Numbered from the stretch's first letter, positions 43,492-52,555 are shown. The stretch is 64,000 nucleotides of DNA from Candidatus Kuenenia stuttgartensis (GCA_945865635.1 CAMBEP010000024.1:1-64000); one strand, 5' to 3'. The notes: a model not told the origin generated them from the letters alone. Numbers and translations are program-made.

Positions 43492-45123
43492 TCAAGACGA
43501 GTAAACCGATATCTGATCGACCACAAATGGCCGACTACCACTAAAATCCTCTGCCAGTGGAAGTCGAATCGTGAAGGTCGAACCCATGTTCTCGCCAGGG
43601 CTTTCCGCCATCAGTTCGCCACCATGCTGATTAATGATCCGGTGGCTGATCGAAAGGCCCAAACCTGTGCCCTTGCCGGTTCGTTTTCGTGTAAAAAACG
43701 GCTCAAAAACGTGGTCAAGCACATCGGCTGGCATTCCATGCCCGTTATCTGTGAAGGAAATCTCGGCCATGCCCTGATTGGCATGCGACTCGATGATCAA
43801 ATACCCGCCTGACTCGATCGCTTCAAGCGAATTGACAACAAGATTCAAGACCACCTGCTTGATCTCCTGACCGTCAACATCACAAAAAAGCGGCGACCTG
43901 GGCTGAAACATAATCGACCGATTACGATATTTCCCCATGTGACGAGTCATCTCTACCACACTCTGAACCAGTGTCACCACATCCGTCCGCTCACGCTGCG
44001 TATCGCCACCTCTGGCAAAGTCTAAAAGCCGCTCAGTGATACGCTTGCAGCGAAACGCCTCTTCCTGGATCATCGCCAGATAACTCTTCACCGGCTTCGA
44101 CTCAGACGGCGGAAACTGATCCGCCCACCGCAACAACCGACTCTCAAGAGCTTCAGCACCAAACGCGATCGACGCCAGTGGATTATTAATCTCGTGAGCC
44201 ACCCCAGCAGCCAGAAACCCTACTCCAGCAAGGCGTTCAGATCGTACAAGCTGCCGGCTGCGAATCTCTACCTGATGCTCCAGATCCGCATACATTGCGC
44301 CCAACTTTGCACCCATCGAGTTGAATGCCTCAGCCAGAGCCTGCATCTCATCTCTAGTCTCAAGATTGATCCGGTGCTGAAATTGACCCTGAGCCACTTG
44401 CAAAACACCAAAGTGAAGTAAGTCAACAGGTTTAAGCACCCATCTCCGAAACAGTCGGGCCAATATCAAAAGCAGAATCCCAACACTGGTTGTAGACATC
44501 AATACAATTGATCGGCTCGCATTATAAGCTCTTCCAGAATCCTCAAGAATTTCCATCAAGCCTTTGTGCAGACTCGCCGGAAGTTCGCTGGTGTAATCGT
44601 TGAGCCTCTCAATCCGGTCGGCAATCAAAGGCTTGGCGATCATGCGTCCCTGACTGTCATAAATCAAAAGCACTTCCGGATGATTCCTGAGATAGACACG
44701 AGTCGCGTTAAACTGATAATCAATTGGTACTTCCGGATTAAGCTGACGAAGAATTTCCGTAAGTTCGGCATCCGTTCTGAAGGCAAGATCCAGCTCCTCA
44801 CGCTTCGATTCCACATCCAAAAATCGTGTCGTGTTCGTTCGTAAAACCTCAAAATAAACTTTCAACGAATCCTGAACACGCGATAAGTCTTTTTGCAGAA
44901 CAGACTTTCCCTCAGGAGTCATCGCATTGCGTGCATCCAGACGCGCAGCTTCTCTCAAAAGAACATTCGCAGCTCCAAGCTCAGGAAGCTGGTCGACCAT
45001 TTTGTGATTTGCAGTACGAAATGATCGCAGTCCAAACGTGGCACCTGCAAGCAGAGTGCATATCATGGCAACAACTAAAATCAACCCAAATATGGATTTA
45101 CGACGGAGCGAGCCACGAGACAT
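43492..45123 (-). CDS. Membrane sensor histidine kinase
   Basis: 543 residues from the ATG at 45123, with GGAGG eight bases upstream. Two membrane segments (about 10-32 and 204-226) flank a periplasmic sensor of about 170 residues without a motif I recognise. A HAMP domain (about 228-280), the H-box [14 protein letters not shown] with His311, and a C-terminal ATPase domain ([13 protein letters not shown]-box, [16 protein letters not shown]1-box, [14 protein letters not shown]2-box) follow. It should phosphorylate the NtrC-type regulator. The signal is unknown. A good promoter lies 65 bases upstream. Confidence 0.94.
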   Translation of the reverse strand: MSRGSLRRKSIFGLILVVAMICTLLAGATFGLRSFRTANHKMVDQLPELGAANVLLREAARLDARNAMTPEGKSVLQKDLSRVQDSLKVYFEVLRTNTTRFLDVESKREELDLAFRTDAELTEILRQLNPEVPIDYQFNATRVYLRNHPEVLLIYDSQGRMIAKPLIADRIERLNDYTSELPASLHKGLMEILEDSGRAYNASRSIVLMSTTSVGILLLILARLFRRWVLKPVDLLHFGVLQVAQGQFQHRINLETRDEMQALAEAFNSMGAKLGAMYADLEHQVEIRSRQLVRSERLAGVGFLAAGVAHEINNPLASIAFGAEALESRLLRWADQFPPSESKPVKSYLAMIQEEAFRCKRITERLLDFARGGDTQRERTDVVTLVQSVVEMTRHMGKYRNRSIMFQPRSPLFCDVDGQEIKQVVLNLVVNSLEAIESGGYLIIESHANQGMAEISFTDNGHGMPADVLDHVFEPFFTRKRTGKGTGLGLSISHRIINQHGGELMAESPGENMGSTFTIRLPLAEDFSGSRPFVVDQISVYSS

Positions 45124-45187
45124 CCGTTTGACCTCCGTGTCTTTTTTTTGACCCTCTGACAACCATGTCTGGATCAACTATTTGAAG

Positions 45188-45215
45188 ATTTTACAATATC
45201 CAACAGATTCGTCAA
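45188..45215 (-). promoter_or_regulatory. Promoter of the histidine kinase operon
   Basis: TTGACG (45215-45210), 16 bases, TAAAAT (45193-45188) on the minus strand. The start of transcription is near 45181. Confidence 0.6.
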
Positions 45216-45290
45216 TCGGTAAAATACTGAAAACCGTGAAAACCGCGAGAATTGTTTTAATCTGCATTCAGAAGGAACAGATTTTGTGGT

Positions 45291-45424
45291 GGCCGGGTAC
45301 CCTTAGACGGCGTGGTTTATTTATTTGTAAGTACCCTTAAAGCCATGTTCAAATTTTGATGGAAGAAACGCCGGGTGAGGGCACCCGGCTTACACAAAAC
45401 AAGTGCCGGATGAGGGCACCCGGC
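45291..45424. repeat. Cluster of dispersed palindromic repeats
   Basis: GCCGGGTGAGGGCACCCGGC stands at 45370-45389 and a copy with one change at 45405-45424. A decayed copy (GCCGGGTACCCTTAGACGGC) lies at 45292-45311. The two good copies fold as GC-rich hairpins. Related palindromes occur at 52107-52126, 61845-61936 and 62009-62026. Between the kinase promoter and the next gene stop (45441) nothing else is visible. Confidence 0.8.
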
Positions 45425-45440
45425 CTAAACATGGTAGACG

Positions 45441-46121
45441 TCAAACAGGGGCTCTGCCCGTGACAATCCATTGAATCATGACGGCCGATTTCTCAGAGCC
45501 AGATAGGATATTCAGAGGTAAGATCACGGAATTTCGATCATTGGCATCATCCCGAACCACCTGCCCTGCCTTGCCCCCAGCTTCCGGAGCCAGAAACATC
45601 ATAATCGCCGGATGGCTCGTGCCAGCCGCTTCTGCGCTTGCATGTTCAAGATTTTTTCGGACCAATAGCTCTGGTTTCTGATCCGTTTTTGCCGGAATCA
45701 ATAGCCCGAAGTCCCGATAGGGGCTGGCTCCCAGGTGATCTCCATTGATCGGCTGAACCCCGTATCGAAAGGTAAAAACTCCAGGCGAAATCTGCTGATC
45801 CCGATAATCGCCCACGTGCCCAACAACTTCCACCACCCCCAGAAATTCACCTTCGGAAAGAAACGGAAAAAGAATGTTGCCTTTCGGGCCAGCGGGCTTC
45901 GATGAACCTTTGACTTCCTTACGCAACCATATGTTGAGTAACACTTTACCGTCGTCAGAGAGTATCTGCCAGCCCTGATTCTCAAGCAAGGCCGAGAGTG
46001 GCGCCGAAACTGTCGAAGGCGCAGGCTTGGCCAGCGGCTCTGCTTTGACTTCTGCCCGAATGACGCCGGTTCGTCCCATCAAAAGTGCGATTGAGCAGAT
46101 CAGAACCTTGAAAACGTGCAT
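45441..46121 (-). CDS. Secreted protein of unknown function
   Basis: 226 residues from the ATG at 46121; the frame runs on to 46217. The signal peptide is MHVFKVLICSIALLMGRTGVIRAEVKAE. The mature part has WQILSDDGKVLLNIWLRKEV and later GVFTFRYGVQPINGDHLGASPYRDFGLLIPAKTD, which look like beta strands of a small secreted domain. I do not recognise a family. It follows the DUF1326 gene (166 bases) with a terminator-like structure between them that could switch its expression. The end lies just before the palindrome cluster. Confidence 0.65.
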   Translation of the reverse strand: MHVFKVLICSIALLMGRTGVIRAEVKAEPLAKPAPSTVSAPLSALLENQGWQILSDDGKVLLNIWLRKEVKGSSKPAGPKGNILFPFLSEGEFLGVVEVVGHVGDYRDQQISPGVFTFRYGVQPINGDHLGASPYRDFGLLIPAKTDQKPELLVRKNLEHASAEAAGTSHPAIMMFLAPEAGGKAGQVVRDDANDRNSVILPLNILSGSEKSAVMIQWIVTGRAPV

Positions 46122-46191
46122 GGAGAAGGATTCCAATGAGACTTGACGATGAATCAGTTGCGTGAAGGGCGAAAAGCGGGCGGCAGAGCCC

Positions 46192-46259
46192 AAAAAAAAG
46201 CTTGCAGACCAAGACAATCAAGCGTGGGACCGCTGGTCTCGTACCAAGGTGCGAGACCA
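46192..46259 (-). promoter_or_regulatory. Terminator with overlapping alternative hairpins (attenuator-like)
   Basis: On the minus strand the perfect stem TGGTCTCG/CGAGACCA (46259-46252 and 46241-46234, with ACC/GGT inside) comes first. The second stem, GCTTG/CAAGC (46223-46219 and 46204-46200), is followed at once by eight T residues (46199-46192). AGACCA in the first stem can also pair with TGGTCT in the loop of the second, so the two structures may exclude each other. It lies between the DUF1326 gene and the next gene. Confidence 0.5.
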
Positions 46260-46287
46260 ACGGATCCCAGGCAAGTCGTCCGCTTTG

Positions 46288-46995
46288 TCAATTCGAAAAA
46301 TGGCCTACAAAGGCCGACCGTGCATTCGGGTCGTTCCAGGTCCCACCCAGGCCAATACCTTGAAACTTATGCCCAAGTGTATAAGCAGGAAGCACATCCA
46401 CACCTTTTGAGAGAGGCGCATAGGCCACGGCTTCGTTGCCGCACAGGTGATCCGTGTCGTCAAGCGGACGCGTCGAAATCTCGGCAAGACCCGGCGCCCA
46501 AAAACTTGCCCGGGGGGCGTGGGGCATGCCATGATGTTTCCGACCTTCTTGCATGTTGACTGTCATTTTGTGCGATTCCACCGTCAGGCCCATCGGAGCG
46601 GTGCGAACTGACACAATATTTTCTAATCTCTTGCCTGTCATGGACTTGGCAAACGCTATCAACGCTTCCCTCTGCCGACTGTCAGCATTCTCGTCAACAA
46701 TCAAGACCGACTTTGCTTCGCTCTGACGGTCTTCCGAAAATGTCGTCTGGCCCTGAATCGCGGCTGCGACCATCAGGCCCGCAAGATCCACTCCGTTAAA
46801 CGACCCCTTGTTGATCTTCCAGGCTGCTACACCCTGATTGCCGTAAATGAATACCTCGGCATTTGAAAAACATGGCCCCGTAAAGACATCCGCTGTGCGG
46901 GCCTCAACATAATCGCCCTGAATCTGATCGGCTCGTGCACTCATGACACCAAACATCAAGCCCGATACTGCGCTGATCCAAAAAACGTGTCGCAT
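46288..46995 (-). CDS. DUF1326 secreted protein
   Basis: 235 residues from the ATG at 46995, with GGAGG eight bases ahead; the frame reaches 47070. A signal peptide (MRHVFWISAVSGLMFGVMSARA) precedes IQGDYVEARTADVFTGPCFSNAEV, the DUF1326 hallmark, and VAAWKINKGSFNGVDLAGLMVAAAIQGQTTF. Relatives are found in many phyla, often with unknown roles; some lie near metal or DUF2182 proteins. No such partner is here. Structure in the following gap suggests that its transcript reaches a terminator before the next gene. It has its own strong promoter. Confidence 0.85.
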   Translation of the reverse strand: MRHVFWISAVSGLMFGVMSARADQIQGDYVEARTADVFTGPCFSNAEVFIYGNQGVAAWKINKGSFNGVDLAGLMVAAAIQGQTTFSEDRQSEAKSVLIVDENADSRQREALIAFAKSMTGKRLENIVSVRTAPMGLTVESHKMTVNMQEGRKHHGMPHAPRASFWAPGLAEISTRPLDDTDHLCGNEAVAYAPLSKGVDVLPAYTLGHKFQGIGLGGTWNDPNARSAFVGHFSN

Positions 46996-47040
46996 GAACC
47001 CTGCCTCCGTTCGATGAGCCCGAATAATTTCTCGTACTCT

Positions 47041-47070
47041 ATTATCATACTCAAAGTCATTATGTGTCAA
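47041..47070 (-). promoter_or_regulatory. Promoter of the DUF1326 gene
   Basis: A perfect TTGACA (47070-47065) is followed after 18 bases by GATAAT (47046-47041) on the minus strand; the start of transcription is near 47034. Confidence 0.6.
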
Positions 47071-47136
47071 GCGAGGGTTGCAAATTCCGTTAAACTTTTC
47101 TGTAAACCCAATTTTTAAAACAGATTAGAAAACACT

Positions 47137-47988
47137 TTAGAATTTTATGACCAGGCTTGGAGTCCCCTCCTCCTGGCCCCCCACTCCCCGCCCCGCTCCA
47201 CTCATATCAAACCGAATCTGGGCCGCCATATCTTTCGAAAATGCGTCTTGGATCAACTCCCAAAGCCGCTTGCCCCTAACCCGGTCAAGCTCCCCCTGAG
47301 GCAACTCCAAGCTCTCTCCCACCTGCTTTGGTTCGATACCTGACGATGCCTTGATCAGACGGTCCGTTTGCGGGCCAACACCCCACAAACTCACCTTCGA
47401 TTCTGCCTTCATCCTGACCTTGATCCACTCCGACAATACCTTCAGACGCTCGTTTTTTGATTCATCCAAAATCGCCGAATCCGCCGCAAACCATTCTGCC
47501 AATGGAATTTGTATGGAATTTTGTGATGAATCAAAGCGGCCCGCCGGTGGTGGAATCCGCTTGGATGACGCCCCCATGCCCTGGCCAAGCAGGCCCGTTT
47601 CAGCCGATGTCGTCGCCACGCTCCGATCGCTCAAAGCCACCTGGACTTGTTGCTGCAAGTTCTGAAACGACTTCGCCATACGCTCACGCTCAGACTGGTA
47701 TGCCGCCAAGCTCGTCCGAAAGACTTGATTTTCTTCGTCCAGACGTGCGATCCGTGCCGCATCGTCAAGCGATCTCTGCGACATATCTTCACTCCTGGAC
47801 CGGAGTTGAACCACCAGATCCTTGAGTCTCGCATTTTCAGCGTGAATCACCCGGGTCAGTCGCTCCGCATCCGTGCCACCAATCTGGCTTGGCAAGTAAG
47901 AACACCCAGAATTCAAACTAAACAATAGCAATAGACCGCAATTTGCGGCCCTTTTCTGTAAATCGGCTTTTATCCTTCGTTCTCGCAT
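47137..47988 (-). CDS. Coiled-coil lipoprotein with possible OmpA-like end
   Basis: 283 residues from the ATG at 47988, with AAAGGAG ten bases upstream. The lipobox is LLLFSLNSGC, so the mature protein starts at that Cys and would be lipid-anchored. Residues about 40-110 are a strong coiled coil (LKDLVVQLRSRSEDMSQRSLDDAARIARLDEENQVFRTSLAAYQSERERM). The C-terminal half (IQIPLAEWFAADSAILDESKNERLKVLSEWIKVRMKAES) resembles an OmpA-like peptidoglycan domain start but lacks clear motif residues later on. A tether between outer membrane and wall is plausible. It is third in a run with the HTH-TM protein and a small TM protein. Confidence 0.72.
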   Translation of the reverse strand: MRERRIKADLQKRAANCGLLLLFSLNSGCSYLPSQIGGTDAERLTRVIHAENARLKDLVVQLRSRSEDMSQRSLDDAARIARLDEENQVFRTSLAAYQSERERMAKSFQNLQQQVQVALSDRSVATTSAETGLLGQGMGASSKRIPPPAGRFDSSQNSIQIPLAEWFAADSAILDESKNERLKVLSEWIKVRMKAESKVSLWGVGPQTDRLIKASSGIEPKQVGESLELPQGELDRVRGKRLWELIQDAFSKDMAAQIRFDMSGAGRGVGGQEEGTPSLVIKF

Positions 47989-48029
47989 TGGGATCGACTC
48001 CTTTCGACCCGACAACCTTCATTGATCAT

Positions 48030-48055
48030 GGCCGGGACATCATCAAGTCCCGGCC
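48030..48055 (-). terminator. GC-rich hairpin after the HTH-TM gene
   Basis: GGCCGGGAC (48030-48038) and GTCCCGGCC (48047-48055) form a perfect nine-base stem with an eight-base loop. No T-run follows on the minus strand, so it may be a pause or RNA-protecting structure. Confidence 0.4.
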
Positions 48056-48073
48056 CATCGATCGTCCATCAAA

Positions 48074-49513
48074 TCACTTCCCTAATAATCCTGCAACTTG
48101 CTTGATCAGTCCAGAGGAAACTGGCGTTTCTCCACGAAACTCGTAAAGATTCTTCACCAGGTCAAAGGCAACCATGCACAGCAGAAGCATCATAACCGTA
48201 GAGATTCCCAAACCAACCACCCAAGGGGTTCCCCACTCTGTACTTGAAGCTCTGACAAGTGCTGGCGATGGCTTCGCCGACGATTTCGTATCTGATGGAG
48301 ACTTCACCTGATCCGAATCGCTAGAGCCCGTCCCCGAAATATCCCACTCGCTGCTGGCATCGTCCGCCGGAGCCGGTTTGGCCGACTTCACCCCCGAACC
48401 CATGACGGCCATCGGTTCGCTGATCATGGAAAGCTCTTCGGATTGCTCAATCTCAAAGTCGCTGTTGGCTTCAATCTGGATGGTCTTGTCGCCAACAGCC
48501 GCTTGGGGCAAAGCTCCCGAGGCATCGTCAAGCTCAAAATCCGTGTCGTCAAAAGCCGAAATCGCGGCCGACATGCCCGTATCGCTCGGCTTCGAAGCCG
48601 CAACGGGCTTCACCGCCGACTTGACCGGTGCCGAAGCAACTGGCTTGGCCGGAGCAGCTTTGGGTGGCGGTGCATCGTCGATCGGCGAAAGCTCAATCGA
48701 ATCCGCATCAAAGTTCGCAAGGCCGATCCCGGAATCGTTCGGCTTGGCAAGGTTCACACCCGAACCCGACCGCTTGTTCGATACGTCCACCGCCGATGCC
48801 GTCAATGTGCCAGGCATTTCAAATTCTGAGCTGGAATCAAGCGCCGTCAACTCAAAATCACTGCCCGACTCAGGCTGAAGGGCGTCGATCACACCCGATG
48901 GCGAGAGGTCAAAATCGCTGTCCGCATCAATCAGCGGAATCTCACCTGAGGAGCCAAGTTCCACCGTGTTTTGAGTTCTGCCCGAACCAACCAAAGGCGA
49001 CAAATCGCCCAGATCAAGCTCGGCAGACTCTGATGCAAGCAGCGTCACATCCGAATCGCTCGGCCCCGGCCTGCCAGCAGTCGGACTGATCCGAACATCT
49101 GAATCAGACGCACCTTGCGGAGCAACCCTGATAATCTGGATGTCAGACTCGCCAGGCTTGCTGCCCGTGGCCACGCCCAGCGGATTCGTCTTCGATTCCG
49201 GTGCCAATGGCTTCAATGCGGCTTCAATGTCAGACTTCGCAATGCCCACCGTATGGGCCCCAAGATCGCTTTCGCCCTGACCAAGAAAAATGTCGTTAAA
49301 GTCAAGATCGTCAAAGCTTAAGTCCGGCTGAACATCAGGATCCGACCCAAGCCCCTGACGACGGGCGAATTCCTCAACCTCTGTCTTGCGCAGTTGAGGG
49401 GCATGACCGCCCGCTACCTGCTTGAGCTCACCAGACTGGATCTTTTTCTTCAGCTCATCCAGGCTGATCCCGAGCACTCGGGCGGCTTCCTCCATGCTGT
49501 AGAAATCGGCCAT
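48074..49513 (-). CDS. HTH DNA-binding protein with acidic repeat linker and C-terminal membrane segment
   Basis: 479 residues. The N-terminus (1-55) is an excisionase/MerR-like helix-turn-helix: YSMEEAARVLGISLDELKKKIQSGEL, then a wing. Residues 60-425 are a very acidic, Ser-rich linker with about ten short units of the kind SDFEL, SDFDL, SEFEM, TDFEL and SDVTL, spaced irregularly. A Pro/Ala/Lys spacer (PPPKAAPAKPVASAP) breaks it near 285. A single membrane helix is near 431-452 (WVVGLGISTVMMLLLCMVAFDLV) and 25 residues follow. This layout would let DNA be held at the cytoplasmic membrane or let a signal reach DNA. I know no characterised protein of this layout. Neighbours are an anchored lipoprotein and a small membrane protein. 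Confidence 0.7.
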   Translation of the reverse strand: MADFYSMEEAARVLGISLDELKKKIQSGELKQVAGGHAPQLRKTEVEEFARRQGLGSDPDVQPDLSFDDLDFNDIFLGQGESDLGAHTVGIAKSDIEAALKPLAPESKTNPLGVATGSKPGESDIQIIRVAPQGASDSDVRISPTAGRPGPSDSDVTLLASESAELDLGDLSPLVGSGRTQNTVELGSSGEIPLIDADSDFDLSPSGVIDALQPESGSDFELTALDSSSEFEMPGTLTASAVDVSNKRSGSGVNLAKPNDSGIGLANFDADSIELSPIDDAPPPKAAPAKPVASAPVKSAVKPVAASKPSDTGMSAAISAFDDTDFELDDASGALPQAAVGDKTIQIEANSDFEIEQSEELSMISEPMAVMGSGVKSAKPAPADDASSEWDISGTGSSDSDQVKSPSDTKSSAKPSPALVRASSTEWGTPWVVGLGISTVMMLLLCMVAFDLVKNLYEFRGETPVSSGLIKQVAGLLGK

Positions 49514-49627
49514 CTCTCACCTCGTGCATCGATCCCGTCAAACTCGACGGACTTGGGCTTAGGATTTAAAACGCCAGAACCAGCCAGCACCTGTCAAGAT
49601 CATGATCTCCAAAAAAACCAGGCCTGC

Positions 49628-50002
49628 TCAACGCTTGCCACGGGTCATCGACTCCACGGCAGATACCTCGGGCGGCTGATTCTGATACTCACTCAACATC
49701 ATGTCCCAACGGAACTGGCGGACCGCCTCCAACTTTAGTACGCCACGCGGATTATTCGGCTCAAATCGATATATGGCAAGCGATTGCGTTGCCGGATTGA
49801 CCAAAGTGAGCCACTGCGCCTGACCAGGCGTTCCCGTGATCTGAGTCGTCATCGCTCCCTGCGATACATTCGCAGGTGTCAACTGCTGTGCCGATATCGC
49901 TGGACCTGATCGATTCCCAATCCATAACCCAGCGACCAACCCCACAGCCAACAGAACGACCGTTCTTACCCAATCACCTGGCAGCTTTCGCCTCTCTGTC
50001 AT
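49628..50002 (-). CDS. Small membrane-anchored protein of unknown function
   Basis: 124 residues from the ATG at 50002, with GGAGGGG seven bases ahead. One membrane helix (about 12-30: VRTVVLLAVGLVAGLWIGN) is followed by a periplasmic part with ITGTPGQAQWLTLVNPATQSLAIYRFEPNNPRGVLKLEAVRQFRWDMML, probably a small beta domain. The pattern of a short cytoplasmic start, one helix and a LTLVNPATQSLAIYRF-type domain recurs in planctomycetes as a conserved protein. It starts the three-gene run. Confidence 0.65.
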   Translation of the reverse strand: MTERRKLPGDWVRTVVLLAVGLVAGLWIGNRSGPAISAQQLTPANVSQGAMTTQITGTPGQAQWLTLVNPATQSLAIYRFEPNNPRGVLKLEAVRQFRWDMMLSEYQNQPPEVSAVESMTRGKR

Positions 50003-50553
50003 CACATCACCCCTCCATCCATGTTTATTCGCGAACCAAGCTCACGGGTACTCCGCCCGATCCTTACCTGCTTCGCAATTGATGTGCCTGATTTAGAATC
50101 CGCAATTACTCCAATCTATCATACTTTTGCAAATTGGGAACAGCCAGTTTCACGAAAACTTCCTTAGATCCGAATTTTTTCCCGCCATCTATCCCAACCC
50201 CTATAATATGATCCATCACATACACTTAAATTATCCGCCACTTCCTCGAATATTCAACACAACCCCTACATCCTACACCACTCAATTCCGCACAACCCAA
50301 CCAGCCCTTGAAAATTACTCCCGCAAGAGAAACTTTAATCCCGTTTACGTCGGACACTCCCAACCTGATCGGTTATGCAAACTGTTCCGATATGATGGAA
50401 TACCATGAAACTAATTGCCGATTTCTCAACCCCCGGCATCAAACACCATCCACCAGTGGAACGATCAAACTAGTGTCGCTTTGCGTGGAACCCAGATTGC
50501 CCTGGCTCCACCAATCCGGATCATCCCCATGATCTTGAACTCCTTTTCAGTTC
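50003..50553. other. Intergenic region, 550 bases, A+T richer than its neighbours
   Basis: Short open frames occur on the plus strand (for example 50127-50408), with no family character and no ribosome site. No terminator or clear promoter was seen. It separates divergent genes, so both promoters should be here. Confidence 0.45.
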
Positions 50554-51891
50554 ATGATCTTGGATCACCTCTGCAAGGAAGCCATCGGTTTGACCAGCCC
50601 GGCTCAGATCCAACCATTGCAATGCCTCAAAAAATTCGGGCCCCTGGCCCGAACAGCTTTTGCTGTAATGGTTTGTCTGCTCTCATCCGGCTGCGCTGCA
50701 TTCCGCGAACAAGCCCATTCCCCCGACTTCCAACCCTGCAACGATGCCGTCGTCAGAACCCGGGATGGATGGCTGCTCGGAATCCGACACTATCGCCCCA
50801 AACACCCTGACCCATCCAAGCTCCCGGTCGTTCTCTGTCACGGCCTAGGCCTCAATGCCACCTTCTGGACCATCACAGACAACCACCTGCCCGCTCAGTT
50901 GACTGCCGCTGGATACGATGTTTTTGTCTATGACGCCAGAGGTTCCGGAAACTCCACACCCGAGCGGCTTGCCAAAGTCAACAACTTTTTAAGGAATACC
51001 CCGTTCCCCGAACGCGGCGAACGAACTTGGACCACCGACGATCAAGCCTATAACGATATCCCAGCCGTTCTCGAATATGTCCGCAAACGCACCGGCCAGG
51101 AACAAGTCAACTGGATCGGACACAGCCTCGGCGGGATGCTCATGTTCACCTTCCTGGAAGAACATCCTGAACGTCACAGAATTGCGAATTTTGTCGGCAT
51201 GGGCTCCACTGCCGTCGTCTTCCCCACCAAAGACTCCAAAGAAATGGCCAGGGCAAATGCCGGCATCTGCCTGCTCTCAAAAGTGGCCAGCACCAGCCGG
51301 ATTGCTCGCCCCATGAGATTCGGAAGACCACCCGGACTCGCCTATATCGATCGATTTTACTACACCCGCGATAATGTCGAAACACTCACTGTAGACAGGT
51401 TTTACGGATACACACTTGAGGACCCGGGCACCGGCGCCCTCAAGCAGCTTCAGCCCTATCTGGGCAAGGGCCAATTCCTATCCGCAGACGGCAAAACCGA
51501 TTACAGCGCAAATCTTGATCAAATCAAGACCCCAACCCTGTTCATCGCAGGCCAGGGCGATGTCATGGCCGATGTCCAGTCCAAAAAATGGACATTTGAT
51601 CATCTTTCATCAACCGATAAAACCTTCATGGTATTCGGCAAAAGTACCGGCTACCAATTGAATTACGGCCACTGCGACCTGGTTTGGGCCAAGTCGGCCC
51701 CAACGGAGATTTTCCCGGAAATCATCCACTGGCTCGACCCGCGTCAAAGAACCATCGCCACCCCTCAAGCTCTTCCCCAAGAAATGGTGACCGACAACGG
51801 AAGAAACCCATACGTTCGGCTTGGGGCGCCCCAGACCTCGGATTTACCTATCCAGCTCGTGGTCGGACACGAACAAACCAAGCTTCGTTAA
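50554..51891 (+). CDS. Alpha/beta hydrolase lipoprotein
   Basis: 445 residues from an ATG at 50554; the start is uncertain because no ribosome site is seen. The lipobox LLSSGCAA near residue 44 marks a lipoprotein. An alpha/beta-hydrolase domain follows: VVLCHGLGLNATFW (oxyanion part), GHSLGGMLMF with nucleophile Ser near 193, an Asp in AGQGDVMAD, and His in NYGHCDLVW. It resembles lysophospholipase or lipase proteins in the group of AB-hydrolase 1 fold. The substrate is probably a lipid or ester in the periplasm. The long N-terminus before the lipobox (40 residues) suggests that the true start may be downstream. Confidence 0.8.
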   Translation: MILDHLCKEAIGLTSPAQIQPLQCLKKFGPLARTAFAVMVCLLSSGCAAFREQAHSPDFQPCNDAVVRTRDGWLLGIRHYRPKHPDPSKLPVVLCHGLGLNATFWTITDNHLPAQLTAAGYDVFVYDARGSGNSTPERLAKVNNFLRNTPFPERGERTWTTDDQAYNDIPAVLEYVRKRTGQEQVNWIGHSLGGMLMFTFLEEHPERHRIANFVGMGSTAVVFPTKDSKEMARANAGICLLSKVASTSRIARPMRFGRPPGLAYIDRFYYTRDNVETLTVDRFYGYTLEDPGTGALKQLQPYLGKGQFLSADGKTDYSANLDQIKTPTLFIAGQGDVMADVQSKKWTFDHLSSTDKTFMVFGKSTGYQLNYGHCDLVWAKSAPTEIFPEIIHWLDPRQRTIATPQALPQEMVTDNGRNPYVRLGAPQTSDLPIQLVVGHEQTKLR

Positions 51892-52106
51892 GGATTGGGT
51901 TGTTTCATAAATCCCAAAAAAAGGATCTGGGCCAACTCTTAATTTCAATCATCGACGAAACACAAAGATCGACAAGCATTTTGGCTTAACAGGTCCATTT
52001 CGCGTCAATACACATGCCCGCTGCATGGGCTCGACCAAGGCAATATCTCTAAACCCGTTTGATTGCAAATGCCTAAAATGCTCTGACCCGGCGTTTCGCC
52101 GTATTG

Positions 52107-52126
52107 GCCGGGTGCCCTCACCCGGC
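52107..52126. repeat. Dispersed palindrome copy
   Basis: GCCGGGTGCCCTCACCCGGC, the same family as the copies near 45.4 kb and 61.9 kb, read on the opposite strand. GC-rich hairpin with a tight loop. Confidence 0.8.
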
Positions 52127-52316
52127 GCGACTCGCACCACAACATCAATCACACATAAGATCATATTAATTAAGAATTTAGGTCTTTTTGAAAAAAACAA
52201 AAACATGCCGGTTGGGGCAGCCCTCCTACATAAAATCTGGTTTTCTAGATAAATGCAGCTTCATAGTAACGATTTATACTTGTCGCGGTTAAAAAATAGA
52301 CATCCCGTAACAGAAT

Positions 52317-52497
52317 GATGCCGGAGGCATCACAGAGTGTAGCCGATGGTTGAGCGCAGCGACACCTTCCGGATTTGTGAGCGTAAAGAGGCTGGCACTC
52401 CGGCAGGGGTGCAAGACCTTATGTCGCGTCTTCGTCCGGTGGTGTCGTCGCTAGCGCTCCTCAACCACCGGCTACAGGCTGTGATGCCTCCGGAATC
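52317..52497. repeat. Long imperfect palindrome, about 180 bp
   Basis: The left arm (52317-52366) and the right arm (52441-52497) are reverse complements over about 50 bases with one insertion in the right arm; the shared core reads CCGGAGGCATCACAG. The 74-base centre contains smaller stems (GGCACTCCGG and nearby). From memory, similar units are scattered in planctomycete genomes and give rise to short spurious proteins; this was not checked. Confidence 0.8.
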
Positions 52498-52555
52498 GTC
52501 TCGATCAAAAAGTGCCATTCATGACCGCGAAGCGTTTAAGCGGGCCCAGCCTAGG

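Noticed and set aside
41974..45215. Sigma-54 (-24/-12) promoters near the NtrC-type regulator
   Set aside because: I scanned for TGGCAC-N5-TTGC and found no convincing match near these genes.
52317..52497. CRISPR array or repeat-spacer unit
   Set aside because: Arms are one inverted pair, not evenly spaced direct repeats; no cas gene is present.
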